From UBA2279 sp041595875 (GTDB lineage: Bacteria > Actinomycetota > Coriobacteriia > Anaerosomatales > Anaerosomataceae), in assembly GCA_041595875.1 (NCBI GenBank), contig JBFHJN010000004.1, positions 1 to 64,000 on the forward strand: a DNA stretch of 64,000 bases. Direction: 5' to 3'. Position 1 is the stretch's first letter. Every line of letters begins with the position of its first letter. The notes beneath the pieces are model-generated. The model saw only the letters and a program-made list of their open reading frames with translations, was not told the origin of the DNA and did no database searches. Below are positions 15,957-23,503 of the stretch, piece after piece. The position numbers and the translations under genes are program-made.

Positions 15957-16922
15957 ATGCGCAACACCCGTATCGTAGAGATGCTCGAGGTGACCGAGGC
16001 TGCCGCTCTGGCCGCAGGTCGTTGGATGGGCAAGGGAAACAAGGACGCTGCAGATCTTGCGGCGGTCGAGGCTATGCGTCAGGCGTTCGACATCTTGGAT
16101 ATCTCCGGTGAGATCGTCATCGGTGAGGGCGAGCGAGATGAAGCTCCGATGCTCTACATCGGCGAGAAGGTCGGTGGCGGCGGCGAGGAGATCGACATCG
16201 CCGTGGATCCGCTCGAGGGCACCAACCTCACCGCCTACGGGCAGCCCAACTCGCTCGCCGTGCTCGCGTTCGGTCCCAAAGGAACGCTTCTCAACGCGCC
16301 CGATACCTACATGTGGAAGGTCGCTGCCGGTCCTGCCGCCAACGGCGCTGTCCACATCGATGCCACTCCCACCGAGAACGTCGTCAACGTGGCCAAGGCA
16401 CTCAAGCGTCCCGTCGAGGACATCGTCGTGTGCATCCTGGAGCGCGACCGACACAACGATCTCATCAAAGAAGTCCGGGAAAGCGGCGCCAGGATACGCC
16501 TGATATCTGACGGCGACGTGTTCGGCGCCGTAGCCACCGCCATCGAAGGCACAGGCATCCACCTCTACATGGGAGCAGGAGGCGCGCCTGAGGGTGTCCT
16601 GGCGGCCACTGCGATGAAGTGCATCGGCGGGACATTCATGGGACGGTTCCAGTTCCGCAGCGATGAAGAGCGGGCACGTGCCGAGAAGATGGCTGATTGC
16701 GACATCGACGACGTTCTTACGATGGATTGTCTGGTCAACACCGATGAGGCTGCGTTCATCGCAACCGGCGTCACCGACGGCGAGCTCCTGCGCGGCGTGA
16801 AGTACTTCGGTCAGGGCGCGCGGACTCATTCGCTGGCGATGGACAATAAGACCGGCACCGTGCGTTTCATCGAGACGGTCTATCGCACGGGCAACGAGAA
16901 GTTCTGGGTCCGAATGGACTGA
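15957..16922 (+). CDS. glpX: Class II fructose-1,6-bisphosphatase (GlpX type)
   Basis: Hydrolyses fructose-1,6-bisphosphate to fructose-6-phosphate, the key step of gluconeogenesis; some members also act on sedoheptulose-1,7-bisphosphate. Seen: 321 residues, ATG with a strong AAGGAGGA Shine-Dalgarno. Family landmarks: AALAAGRWMGKGNKDAAD, the metal-binding VIGEGERDEAPML and the signature DPLEGT (about 84-89), GGAPEGVLAATAMKCIGG. Length is typical. It follows rsmB by 33 nt and ends flush against the convergent zinc-ribbon gene. Confidence 0.95.
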   Translation: MRNTRIVEMLEVTEAAALAAGRWMGKGNKDAADLAAVEAMRQAFDILDISGEIVIGEGERDEAPMLYIGEKVGGGGEEIDIAVDPLEGTNLTAYGQPNSLAVLAFGPKGTLLNAPDTYMWKVAAGPAANGAVHIDATPTENVVNVAKALKRPVEDIVVCILERDRHNDLIKEVRESGARIRLISDGDVFGAVATAIEGTGIHLYMGAGGAPEGVLAATAMKCIGGTFMGRFQFRSDEERARAEKMADCDIDDVLTMDCLVNTDEAAFIATGVTDGELLRGVKYFGQGARTHSLAMDNKTGTVRFIETVYRTGNEKFWVRMD

Positions 16923-17219
16923 CTACTCAGCTGCAGGGCATCCGACACATGCGGATTCGCCACCAGACGAAGGACAGGAGCCGGCCGCTGTGGCCGGTTC
17001 CTTCTTTTCTGCGACACCGCTGGTCGCCGGTGTAGCCGCAGCCCGTCGCGAGTCGGTGTTGTAAAAGCCGCTGCCCTTGAAGTGCACACCTACCGGCGTG
17101 AACACCCGCTTGGTCTGTCCGCCGCACTCAGGACAGAGCACGTCTGAGGAGTCCGAGAACTTACGCACGATCTCAAACGTCGTGTCACAGACGGTGCAGC
17201 GGAAGTCATACGCGGGCAT
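16923..17219 (-). CDS. FmdB-type zinc-ribbon protein
   Basis: Seen: 98 residues, ATG at 17219 with AAAGGA upstream. The first ~50 residues are the FmdB/CxxC_CXXC regulatory domain: PAYDFRC-x2-C (8, 11) and CPEC (29, 32), then FKGSGFYNTD. The Ala/Pro/Glu linker ends in a second cysteine patch, GSC..CVGCPA, close to the C-terminus. Known: FmdB-like proteins are small putative regulators, first seen with formamidase genes; function is generally unknown. Its stop codon (16923-16925) directly abuts the convergent glpX stop codon. Confidence 0.88.
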   Translation of the reverse strand: MPAYDFRCTVCDTTFEIVRKFSDSSDVLCPECGGQTKRVFTPVGVHFKGSGFYNTDSRRAAATPATSGVAEKKEPATAAGSCPSSGGESACVGCPAAE

Positions 17220-17324
17220 AAGAGCGTCCTTTCTCGAACAGCAGCAAAAGACCCTCGCACCATAAGGTGCGGGAAGGTGCAGAATACAACGGCCTCAAGC
17301 GCTTCTGCAAGGACGCCCAATTGG

Positions 17325-17330
17325 TATACT
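17325..17330 (+). promoter_or_regulatory. -10 box directly before the PASTA gene; likely leaderless transcript
   Basis: TATACT ends 7 nt before the ATG at 17338, the distance expected between a -10 box and a transcription start. No Shine-Dalgarno fits between them. A poor -35 (TTCTGC) lies 16 nt upstream. Confidence 0.5.
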
Positions 17331-17337
17331 CGCCTAC

Positions 17338-18408
17338 ATGACAGACAGGCCACGCAGAAAACGTCTCGTCGCTGTATGGCTGCTTCCCTCGATAGCCGCG
17401 CTCGTGTTGGTGGTATCGGGCGGCGCGCTGCTCGTGCGCGCCAACTATGTCTCCACCCTCATCTCGACGCCTGACGTCACCGGACGTCCCGATTCCACAG
17501 CTCGTGAGAATCTGAGCCTGTCCGGACTCTCCTACGAGGTGTCAGGAAGGCAGTTCTCTGCCGAAGTCCCTGAAGGCTCCGTTCTCTCTCAGCAGCCGGC
17601 AGCCGGTGAGCGTGTGGAACGGGGCACCGTTGTGCAGGTGGTACTCTCGGCGGGCACCGAGGATCTCATCATGCCGGACCTGATAGGTCTTCCGCTACAG
17701 ACCGCCAAGGACAGATTGCGGGATCTGGGGCTTGGTTCGTCAGTCCAGGATGTCGTGTCCGAGGCGGAGGCGGGCACGGTCCTTGCGTCCTTCCCGGCTG
17801 CCGGAGCCGATGTCCGTACGGGAACGTCGGTGCGACTCTCTGTCGCGACCGGCGGGGACGTGGTCGACTCGCTGCTGCCGTATGACCTTCATGATGTCAC
17901 CGTTGCGCTGGACCCGGTCGGGGTCGAGGGTGTCACCGGGGATGTGAGCATGGACATCGCCCGACGGCTCAGGTCCCTGCTTGAAGCCTCTGGCGCCACC
18001 GTGACGGTGTCCCGCTCAACCACGGAAGGGGTCGTCCCTGACCCGGTCAGAGCCAGCGCCATCGCTTCACCGGCACCCGACGTCGCCGTCGGGATCGCAT
18101 TCTCCACCACCCGCGAGGCCGGGATCACGGCTATCGTCTTGCAGTCGTCAGATCCCTCCATCAGTGAGCGTTCTCTCGCGCTAGGGAAGGGATTCACGTC
18201 CGCTGTGAGATTGCCCGGGCAAAGCGTGAACGCCTATCAGAGCGGCAGCGATCCGGTACTCGGCAAGCTCCTTGCTCCTGGTATGCGGGTGTATGTGGGC
18301 GATCCGGATGATCCGGACGATGCGGTCCGGTTCCAAGACCCGGATTGGGCGGACGCCGTCTCAAGAGCCATATACAAGTCGATAGGCGACCTCTGGGCAC
18401 CCAGATGA
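17338..18408 (+). CDS. Membrane-anchored double-PASTA protein with a degenerate amidase_3 domain
   Basis: Seen: 356 residues. One N-terminal membrane segment (about 10-33) after a basic MTDRPRRKR tail places the rest outside the cell. Two PASTA repeats follow (about 42-105 STPDVTGRPDSTARENL and 106-173 MPDLIGLPLQTAKDRLRDLG). Residues ~183-356 follow the N-acetylmuramoyl-L-alanine amidase_3 fold in order: VTVALDP, DIARRLRSLLEASGATVTVSR, PDVAVGIAF, GMRVYVG-DPDDPDD, FQDPDWADAVSRAIYKSI. The residues an active enzyme needs are absent: the zinc-ligand GHGG became PVGVEG, the SIHAN histidine became GIAFS, and the catalytic Glu region reads YVGDP. Inferred: a peptidoglycan-binding, catalytically dead amidase. 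It is 50 nt upstream of an intact M23 peptidase. Confidence 0.82.
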   Translation: MTDRPRRKRLVAVWLLPSIAALVLVVSGGALLVRANYVSTLISTPDVTGRPDSTARENLSLSGLSYEVSGRQFSAEVPEGSVLSQQPAAGERVERGTVVQVVLSAGTEDLIMPDLIGLPLQTAKDRLRDLGLGSSVQDVVSEAEAGTVLASFPAAGADVRTGTSVRLSVATGGDVVDSLLPYDLHDVTVALDPVGVEGVTGDVSMDIARRLRSLLEASGATVTVSRSTTEGVVPDPVRASAIASPAPDVAVGIAFSTTREAGITAIVLQSSDPSISERSLALGKGFTSAVRLPGQSVNAYQSGSDPVLGKLLAPGMRVYVGDPDDPDDAVRFQDPDWADAVSRAIYKSIGDLWAPR

Positions 18409-18458
18409 TTCATGTAGACTGGCGACAGCGTCCCTGAAGCGGACAAGTGGAGTTACCT

Positions 18459-19466
18459 ATGCGTTTTGGAAAACTGACTGCGGCGCTGACAGTGCTCATG
18501 ACGATCTCCCTGCTCACGCCGGGTGTCGCACTGGGGGCCAAGTCTGAGATAGAGCAGCTTGAAGAGCAGCTTGCAGACGTAAGGTCGCAGGCCGAGAAAG
18601 CCGGCGACGCGTACTCGGAGGCCTACTGGGTCCTTGACAAGACCAACGCCTCGATCGCACAGAGCGACAAGGAGCTCGCGCTGCTCAAAGAGGAACTGGC
18701 GGTCGCGTCCGCGAGCCTGTCAGAACGTGCGGTGGAGATGTATCGCTCAGGCGGCGTCGACTATCTGATGCTGCTCTTCTCGTCAGAGACCCTCGACGAC
18801 ATGCTGACGAGGCTCGAGTACGTCCAGCGACTGGGCCTGCAGGATGCCGAGACCGTCTCGCAGGTGAAGACCCTTCAAGCCGAGATCAATGAGAAACGCT
18901 CCCAGGTCCTTGAACTCCAGGAGACCCAGGCGGACGAAGCGGCGAAGCTGAAGAAGAAGTCGGACGCGCTTCAAGACAAGCTCGCCGACATCCAGGCCGA
19001 CTACGACGCCTTGCAAGCGAAGCTGGACGCCGCTCGCAAAGCGGCCAACCAGCCCGCATCTGCCAAGCCCGGCGCCAACGGCATGGTGTTCCCCGTCAAG
19101 GGCGCCTACACCTATACCGACACGTGGGGTGCTGCCAGGTCCGGGGGTCGCAGTCACCAGGGAACCGACATCATGGCCAGCCATGGGACCCCGCTGGTAG
19201 CCGTCATGTCCGGCACGATCCGCAGCAAGTCCAACACGCTTGGAGGCCTGACGATCTGGCTGACCGCCGACAACGGATGGGCCTTCTACTACGCGCATCT
19301 CAACGGCTATGCGAAGACATCCGGACGCGTCAGCGCAGGAGAGGTCATCGGCTACGTGGGAAGCACCGGCAATGCGTCCGCAAGTGCTCCGCACTGCCAT
19401 TTTGAGATCCATCCCAATGGCGGATCAGCCGTCAATCCGTATCCGTATCTGAAGGCGATGGAATAA
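18459..19466 (+). CDS. Exported coiled-coil M23 (LytM) peptidoglycan endopeptidase
   Basis: Seen: 335 residues from ATG 18459, with GTGGAG as Shine-Dalgarno. The signal peptide is residues 1-26 (ALTVLMTISLLTPGVALGA). A long coiled coil runs about 28-200 with Leu/Glu/Lys heptads, broken by a YRSGGVDYLMLLFSSETLDD loop, as in EnvC/PcsB-type proteins. The C-terminal M23 domain (about 215-330) has intact zinc ligands: HQGTD (H-x3-D) and PHCHFEIH (H-x-H). Known: such proteins cut peptide cross-links or, when degenerate, activate amidases. Inferred: an active hydrolase for growth or division. A CCTCGC/GCGAGG hairpin follows at 19483-19496. Confidence 0.9.
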   Translation: MRFGKLTAALTVLMTISLLTPGVALGAKSEIEQLEEQLADVRSQAEKAGDAYSEAYWVLDKTNASIAQSDKELALLKEELAVASASLSERAVEMYRSGGVDYLMLLFSSETLDDMLTRLEYVQRLGLQDAETVSQVKTLQAEINEKRSQVLELQETQADEAAKLKKKSDALQDKLADIQADYDALQAKLDAARKAANQPASAKPGANGMVFPVKGAYTYTDTWGAARSGGRSHQGTDIMASHGTPLVAVMSGTIRSKSNTLGGLTIWLTADNGWAFYYAHLNGYAKTSGRVSAGEVIGYVGSTGNASASAPHCHFEIHPNGGSAVNPYPYLKAME

Positions 19467-19514
19467 CGGTTGCACGCACGGGCCTCGCATGCGAGGATTA
19501 TGCCCGTATCGATC

Positions 19515-19606
19515 ACCCGTATCGGGAGCTGCGTGAGCGGCTGAGAGGCGGCCACGTGCCGCGACCGAAAGACTGCACCGGTAATGCGGAGCAGCAAGAC
19601 GGCGGG
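19515..19606 (+). ncRNA. TPP (thiamine pyrophosphate) riboswitch aptamer
   Basis: TPP-aptamer blocks appear in order: CGGGAGC (19523-19529), GGCTGAGA (19539-19546), a GCGGC/GCCGC stem, GACC (19563-19566), then CCGGTAATGC (19578-19587) and GCAGCAAGAC. P1 could be CCGT (19517-19520) with ACGG (19599-19602). It lies upstream of thiT-thiN, a thiamine uptake and activation pair, which fits. Confidence 0.87.
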
Positions 19607-19679
19607 AGCCTTCTTCTTGGGTTCTCTCTCAAGTCCTCACTCCTCCCACGCCGCATCCCGCGGCCGTGAGAATGGAGTG
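19604..19679 (+). promoter_or_regulatory. Expression platform of the TPP riboswitch (predicted Shine-Dalgarno sequestration)
   Basis: CACTCC (19638-19643) is perfectly complementary to GGAGTG (19674-19679), the Shine-Dalgarno before GTG 19684; a GCCGC/GCGGC hairpin (19650-19664) lies between. GGGAG at the aptamer's 3' edge (19604-19608) can instead pair with CTCCC (19643-19647), freeing the Shine-Dalgarno. No U-tract is present, so control is probably translational. Confidence 0.6.
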
Positions 19680-19683
19680 GCAA

Positions 19684-20274
19684 GTGTCCAAGAACAGCCT
19701 CACCACCAGAAGTGAACGTGTCCGCTTGATCGCCGAGATAGGCCTCAGCATCGCACTGGCCGTTGTGCTGGGAATGATGAAGGTCTGGCAGATGCCGCAG
19801 GGCGGAGAGATCTCGCTGGCCATGCTCCCGCTACTCGTCCTGTCATTCAGACGCGGTATCTTGCCCGGGTTGTTGGCCGGGGCCCTGTACGGAGTCCTGG
19901 ATGCGCAGCTCAACCCGTTCGTGGTCCATTGGGTACAGTACATTCTCGACTATCCGCTGGCTTACGCCGTTGTCGGTCTGGCGGGCGTCACAGCCTCTCA
20001 GCTGCGCTCTTCCGTCGGCCGATCAGGGCGCACCGTCGCGCTCATCGCAGGGGGCACGGCACTGGGCGCGATCGCCCGCTACGCCGCCCACGTCGTCTCA
20101 GGCGCTGTCTTCTTCGGCGAGTACGCGCCTGCCGGACAGCCGGTAGTGCTCTACTCGGCTGGGTACAACTCCTTTGTGCTCGTCTCGGCTGTAGCATGTG
20201 CTGCCGCAGCCATAGCCATCGTGCCCGTGCTGTCCCGCGTGGTACCCGTTCGCAAGGAGATCCTCGCGTCATGA
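19684..20274 (+). CDS. thiT: Thiamine transporter ThiT (ECF transporter S component)
   Basis: Binds thiamine in the membrane and delivers it to a shared energizing module (EcfA/EcfA'/EcfT, not in this window). Seen: 196 residues from GTG 19684, chosen because GGAG lies 6 nt upstream; an ATG at 19672 is in frame but lacks a Shine-Dalgarno. About six hydrophobic segments are visible. The family signature KVWQMPQGGEISLAMLPLLV (after the first segment), RRGILPGLLAGALYGVLD and DYPLAYAVVGLAG matches ThiT. Regulation by the TPP riboswitch upstream and overlap with thiN (ATGA) support thiamine as the substrate. Confidence 0.92.
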   Translation: MSKNSLTTRSERVRLIAEIGLSIALAVVLGMMKVWQMPQGGEISLAMLPLLVLSFRRGILPGLLAGALYGVLDAQLNPFVVHWVQYILDYPLAYAVVGLAGVTASQLRSSVGRSGRTVALIAGGTALGAIARYAAHVVSGAVFFGEYAPAGQPVVLYSAGYNSFVLVSAVACAAAAIAIVPVLSRVVPVRKEILAS

Positions 20275-20915
20275 TCGCCATGATCGTCGGTGCCGCGCCA
20301 GTGGCCGGCTCCGAAGCGCTCATTGCCGGGCTCGCCAAGGAGTGCCAGCTCGTGGTCGCTGCGGATGCCGCAGGCGAGTGGTGCATCTCGGCCGGTGTCG
20401 TGCCCGACATAGCGGTGGGCGACTTCGACTCCGCGCGTCCGGGCGCCGAGAAGCGCCTGCGCGGCGCCGGCGTGCGTGTCCTCAGGTTCCCCGCCGAGAA
20501 AGACGAGAGCGACCTCGACCTCGCGGTCGCGGCTGCACGTGAAGCCGGCGCTACAAGGCTGGTGTTCTCGGCATGCACGAGCGCACGTCTGGACCATACG
20601 CTCGCAGCGCTCGGGACCGTGGCGGCGAACGCCGATCTCCACCCGACCGTCCGTGAACCGCATCTTACGGCCTGGGCGGTCACATCGACGGACGATGGAT
20701 GCCTCGCGTTGACACTGCCGGCCGGCACCACGGTCTCGGTGATCGCGATAGGGGAGGCGAGCGGGGTCACCCTCGACGGCTTCATGTATCCGCTTGCCGA
20801 CGCGACGCTCGACCCGCTGTCGTCACGTGGCATCAGCAACGTGACGACCGGCGACAGCTCCACGGTCCGTGTGGGCTCCGGCACCTTGCTGGTGGTGGCT
20901 TCAGGCGACTTGTAG
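20271..20915 (+). CDS. thiN: Thiamine pyrophosphokinase
   Basis: Transfers pyrophosphate from ATP to thiamine, giving TPP. Seen: 214 residues from ATG 20271, overlapping the thiT stop by 4 nt and preceded by AAGGAG. Motifs: VVAADAAGEWC, GDFDSARPG, the acidic metal-binding KDESDLDLAV and LDHTLAALG (the usual GGRxDH is SARLDH here), with a C-terminal domain containing GISNVTTG. With ThiT it forms a salvage route from imported thiamine to TPP, and the product TPP feeds back on the riboswitch. Confidence 0.94.
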   Translation: MIAMIVGAAPVAGSEALIAGLAKECQLVVAADAAGEWCISAGVVPDIAVGDFDSARPGAEKRLRGAGVRVLRFPAEKDESDLDLAVAAAREAGATRLVFSACTSARLDHTLAALGTVAANADLHPTVREPHLTAWAVTSTDDGCLALTLPAGTTVSVIAIGEASGVTLDGFMYPLADATLDPLSSRGISNVTTGDSSTVRVGSGTLLVVASGDL

Positions 20916-21016
20916 GGCACATTCCTTGAGGTACGCACTCCAGTCCCGGGGTGTAACTGCCGATACTGGCAGAAGGCGGGCTAGCCCGCGCTCATATCGG
21001 GGGATGGTTGCAGTAT

Positions 21017-22762
21017 ATGTCGCAGCAGACTGACAGCAGCACAGGACATCGGTCCAATGGTGCGATCGTCTTGGGGGCGATCGCACTGGTGCTCGTCGCG
21101 CTCATAAGCGGTATCACGCGTTCAGCCGTCGCCGCGCTGTCCGCGGGCTTTGTCGCGTGCGTGATCATCTGGCTTGTCGCACGTTCCGCCAAGCCCGTCG
21201 CACCGCCGATCGTCCATCCGCTCATCTACGACCCCCCGGCGCCCGTGTACGAGCCGCCGCGTGTCCCGCCCACGCTCGAACTGGACGTCGTGGTGCGCTC
21301 GCTGATGGACGCGTGCACCGGCAAGGGCCGCGCAGTCGCTGCTCATCTATGGATGGAGGACCCGTCAAGCGGAACGCTGAGGCTGGTCCAATCCGCAGGG
21401 CCCATGGCTCCGTCTTCTCAGCCTGTGACTCTGGATGACCCCATCCTCGGACAAGCCGTCCGAGAGAACCACGCGGTGCTTGAACAGCTTGCCCGGATCC
21501 GCACGATGGACCAGGAGAGGCTCGTCTGGCGCTATGCGATGCCGCTGGACGCGGGCGACAGCATGGGGGTCGCAGCTGTCGATATCGAGTCCGACGAGCA
21601 GCCCGACGGCGAGCTTCTGGCACGATCGACAGCGCCTATCCGCGGCGCTTTGGCAGGCGCTCTGGCCATCCACATAGCGCGCTCGGAGATGGAGATCGCC
21701 AAGAACCTGGTGGAGGTCGCACGCGATCTGAGCAGGGTGCTTGACCCCAAAGAGGTCATCGAAGCCACCATGGAGCGTGCGGTCAGGCTCTGCGATGCAG
21801 CAACGGCAAGCATCATGCTCTTCGATGAGGCGCGCAAAGCCCTCGTCATAGAGAGCTCGTTCGGTCTGCCGGCCGAGGTCGTGGAGCGAACCGTGATTCC
21901 TGCCGGAGAGGGGATCGCCGGTTGGGTGCTCGCGACCGGACAGCCGCTTCTGATAGAGGACCTCCCGGCGCGGCAACGACCCGGTCGTCGACATGGTGTG
22001 AGGTCAGCGGTGTCTGTTCCTCTCGGCGATGACGACGGGATCCTCGGCGTCATCAATGTGGGTAGCCGTTCTTTCCCGGCACGATTCACCGACTCGCATC
22101 TGCATGCGCTTGAGACCCTGGGAAAGCAGTCGGCGGTCGCCCTCAGAAACGCCCGGGCAGTCGACGCATCGCGTGACCTGTACTTCGAGACGCTGAGAGC
22201 GTTGAGCCTGGCCCTGGAGACAAAAGACCCGTACGCCAGTGGGGGGACGGACCGCGTTGTCGAATACACGGTGGCGATGGGTGCCGCATTCGGACTAGAG
22301 GATGATCAGCAAGAGGCCCTACGGATAGCCGCTCTGCTCCACGACATCGGCATGGAGATCGTGGGGGAGTCAGTCAGAAACGAGAGCAGACCGCTATCAA
22401 CGGTCGAGCAGGCTTTGCTCAAGATGCACCCGCAGGTCGCCATGGAGATACTTGAACAAGCTCCCGCGCTACGCAATGTCGCGCCGATCGTGTATCACCA
22501 CCATGAGTGGTTCGACGGGCACGGGTACGTAGGCGGACTTGCAGGCGAGTCGATCCCGCTAGGCGCAAGGATCCTCGCTGTGGCGGACGCGTTCGTCGCC
22601 ATGACGTCGGATCGCCCGTATCGGGCTGCGATGACGGCCGGTGAAGCCCTATCGGAGCTGGGGGACAAAGCAGGGACCCAATTCGACCCCGCCGTGGTGG
22701 ACATCTTCATAGAGGTCCTGGGCGAGCAGTCGAACCGGGTCCCACAAGAACCGAAATCGTGA
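21017..22762 (+). CDS. Membrane GAF-GAF-HD-GYP protein, putative cyclic-di-GMP phosphodiesterase
   Basis: Seen: 581 residues from ATG 21017 (a TTG at 21008 is too close to GGGGGATGG). Two adjacent hydrophobic segments near the N-terminus (about 17-55) form a membrane hairpin. A first, weaker GAF-like region spans about 85-215 and a clearer GAF about 235-385 (VPAGEGIAGWVLATGQPLLIED-type core). The HD-GYP domain follows: LLHDIGM (about 440), KMHPQVAMEIL and HHHEWFDGHGYVGGLAGESIPLGARIL, where the signature GYP reads GYV. Metal-binding His/Asp residues look intact. Known: HD-GYP proteins hydrolyse c-di-GMP or related dinucleotides. Inferred: a sensor-coupled phosphodiesterase; the ligand is unknown and no GGDEF protein is nearby. 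Confidence 0.87.
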   Translation: MSQQTDSSTGHRSNGAIVLGAIALVLVALISGITRSAVAALSAGFVACVIIWLVARSAKPVAPPIVHPLIYDPPAPVYEPPRVPPTLELDVVVRSLMDACTGKGRAVAAHLWMEDPSSGTLRLVQSAGPMAPSSQPVTLDDPILGQAVRENHAVLEQLARIRTMDQERLVWRYAMPLDAGDSMGVAAVDIESDEQPDGELLARSTAPIRGALAGALAIHIARSEMEIAKNLVEVARDLSRVLDPKEVIEATMERAVRLCDAATASIMLFDEARKALVIESSFGLPAEVVERTVIPAGEGIAGWVLATGQPLLIEDLPARQRPGRRHGVRSAVSVPLGDDDGILGVINVGSRSFPARFTDSHLHALETLGKQSAVALRNARAVDASRDLYFETLRALSLALETKDPYASGGTDRVVEYTVAMGAAFGLEDDQQEALRIAALLHDIGMEIVGESVRNESRPLSTVEQALLKMHPQVAMEILEQAPALRNVAPIVYHHHEWFDGHGYVGGLAGESIPLGARILAVADAFVAMTSDRPYRAAMTAGEALSELGDKAGTQFDPAVVDIFIEVLGEQSNRVPQEPKS

Positions 22763-22769
22763 ACGCGTA

Positions 22770-22958
22770 CTAGCCGCGCTGAACCTTGCCGGCCTTCATG
22801 CACTTCGTGCACACATTCATCTTCTTCGTCGTACCCTCGACCACGACTGACACCTTCTGGATGTTCGGGTGGAACATACGATTGGTGACGCGGTGCGAGT
22901 GGCTGACGTTGCGACCCGCGCTGGGATGCTTCCCACACACGCTGCAAACCTGCGACAT
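22770..22958 (-). CDS. rpmB: 50S ribosomal protein L28
   Basis: Seen: 62 residues from ATG 22958 with GGAGGAG upstream; the GTG-side extension is not needed. Sequence MSQVCSVCGKHPSAGRNVSH then VCTKCMKAGKV shows the zinc-binding four-Cys form of L28. Single gene on the minus strand between the convergent HD-GYP gene and the divergent asp23. The pairing with asp23-fakA on the other strand is common in Gram-positive genomes. Confidence 0.95.
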   Translation of the reverse strand: MSQVCSVCGKHPSAGRNVSHSHRVTNRMFHPNIQKVSVVVEGTTKKMNVCTKCMKAGKVQRG

Positions 22959-23018
22959 CTCTACCGACTCCTCCACAGTTCAAAGCGCGCTGAGCGCTCA
23001 TAGACGAAAAACGCACAT

Positions 23019-23048
23019 ATACTAACATGCGAGAACCAACACCGACAA
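23019..23048 (-). promoter_or_regulatory. Candidate rpmB promoter
   Basis: Minus strand: TTGTCG, 18-nt spacer, TAGTAT, about 60 nt upstream of the rpmB start. An AGCGC/GCGCT stem sits in the leader. Confidence 0.5.
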
Positions 23049-23136
23049 GCGGCGTGTCAAACCAAGAGCACTGGCATCATACCGCGATCTTTCAGCTATA
23101 CTTGTTCGAATCAAATGCGCGAAGGAAGGCACCGAC

Positions 23137-23490
23137 ATGACCGAGACGATACAGGGCACGATCACGATCGCGAACGACGTCCTTGCGGACATCGCAGGGT
23201 TCGTCGCGCTCGAGTGCTATGGAGTGGTCGGCATGGCGAGTCCGTCCTTGCGAGACGGCGTCGCGCAGCTGCTTTCACGTGACAAGCTGCGCAAGGGTGT
23301 CGTGATCACGAACGATGACGATGCTCACGTCCGAACCGACCTCTACATCGTCGTCGAGCACGGCACCAATCTCGCAGAGGTATCCCGTAACCTGGTCGAC
23401 CGAGTCAAGTACGCGCTCACCCATGACGCCGATGTCCAGGTGAACGCCGTCAATGTCCACGTACAGGGCATCAAGGTCCGCAAGCCATAA
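23137..23490 (+). CDS. Asp23/Gls24 family protein
   Basis: Seen: 117 residues, ATG with AAGGAAGG upstream and a TATACT box at 23097-23102 that could be its -10. The whole protein is one Asp23 domain: GTITIANDVLADIAGFVALE, GVVGMA, then a VRTDLYIVVEHGTNLAEVSRN core and VNAVNVHVQGI. Known: members are small envelope-associated or alkaline-shock proteins. In Gram-positives a short version lies next to the fatty acid kinase gene, as here (13 nt to fakA). Inferred: linked to membrane or fatty acid homeostasis; mechanism unknown. Confidence 0.92.
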   Translation: MTETIQGTITIANDVLADIAGFVALECYGVVGMASPSLRDGVAQLLSRDKLRKGVVITNDDDAHVRTDLYIVVEHGTNLAEVSRNLVDRVKYALTHDADVQVNAVNVHVQGIKVRKP

Positions 23491-23503
23491 CCTGGAGTCG
23501 CTG

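Noticed and set aside
15672..16829. 385-residue frame opposite rsmB and glpX
   Set aside because: Spans two well-supported genes on the other strand; composition is that of a shadow frame.
20916..21016. c-di-GMP riboswitch upstream of the HD-GYP gene
   Set aside because: Only two simple stem-loops (TGCC/GGCA and GCGGGC/GCCCGC) are present; the conserved GEMM blocks are missing.
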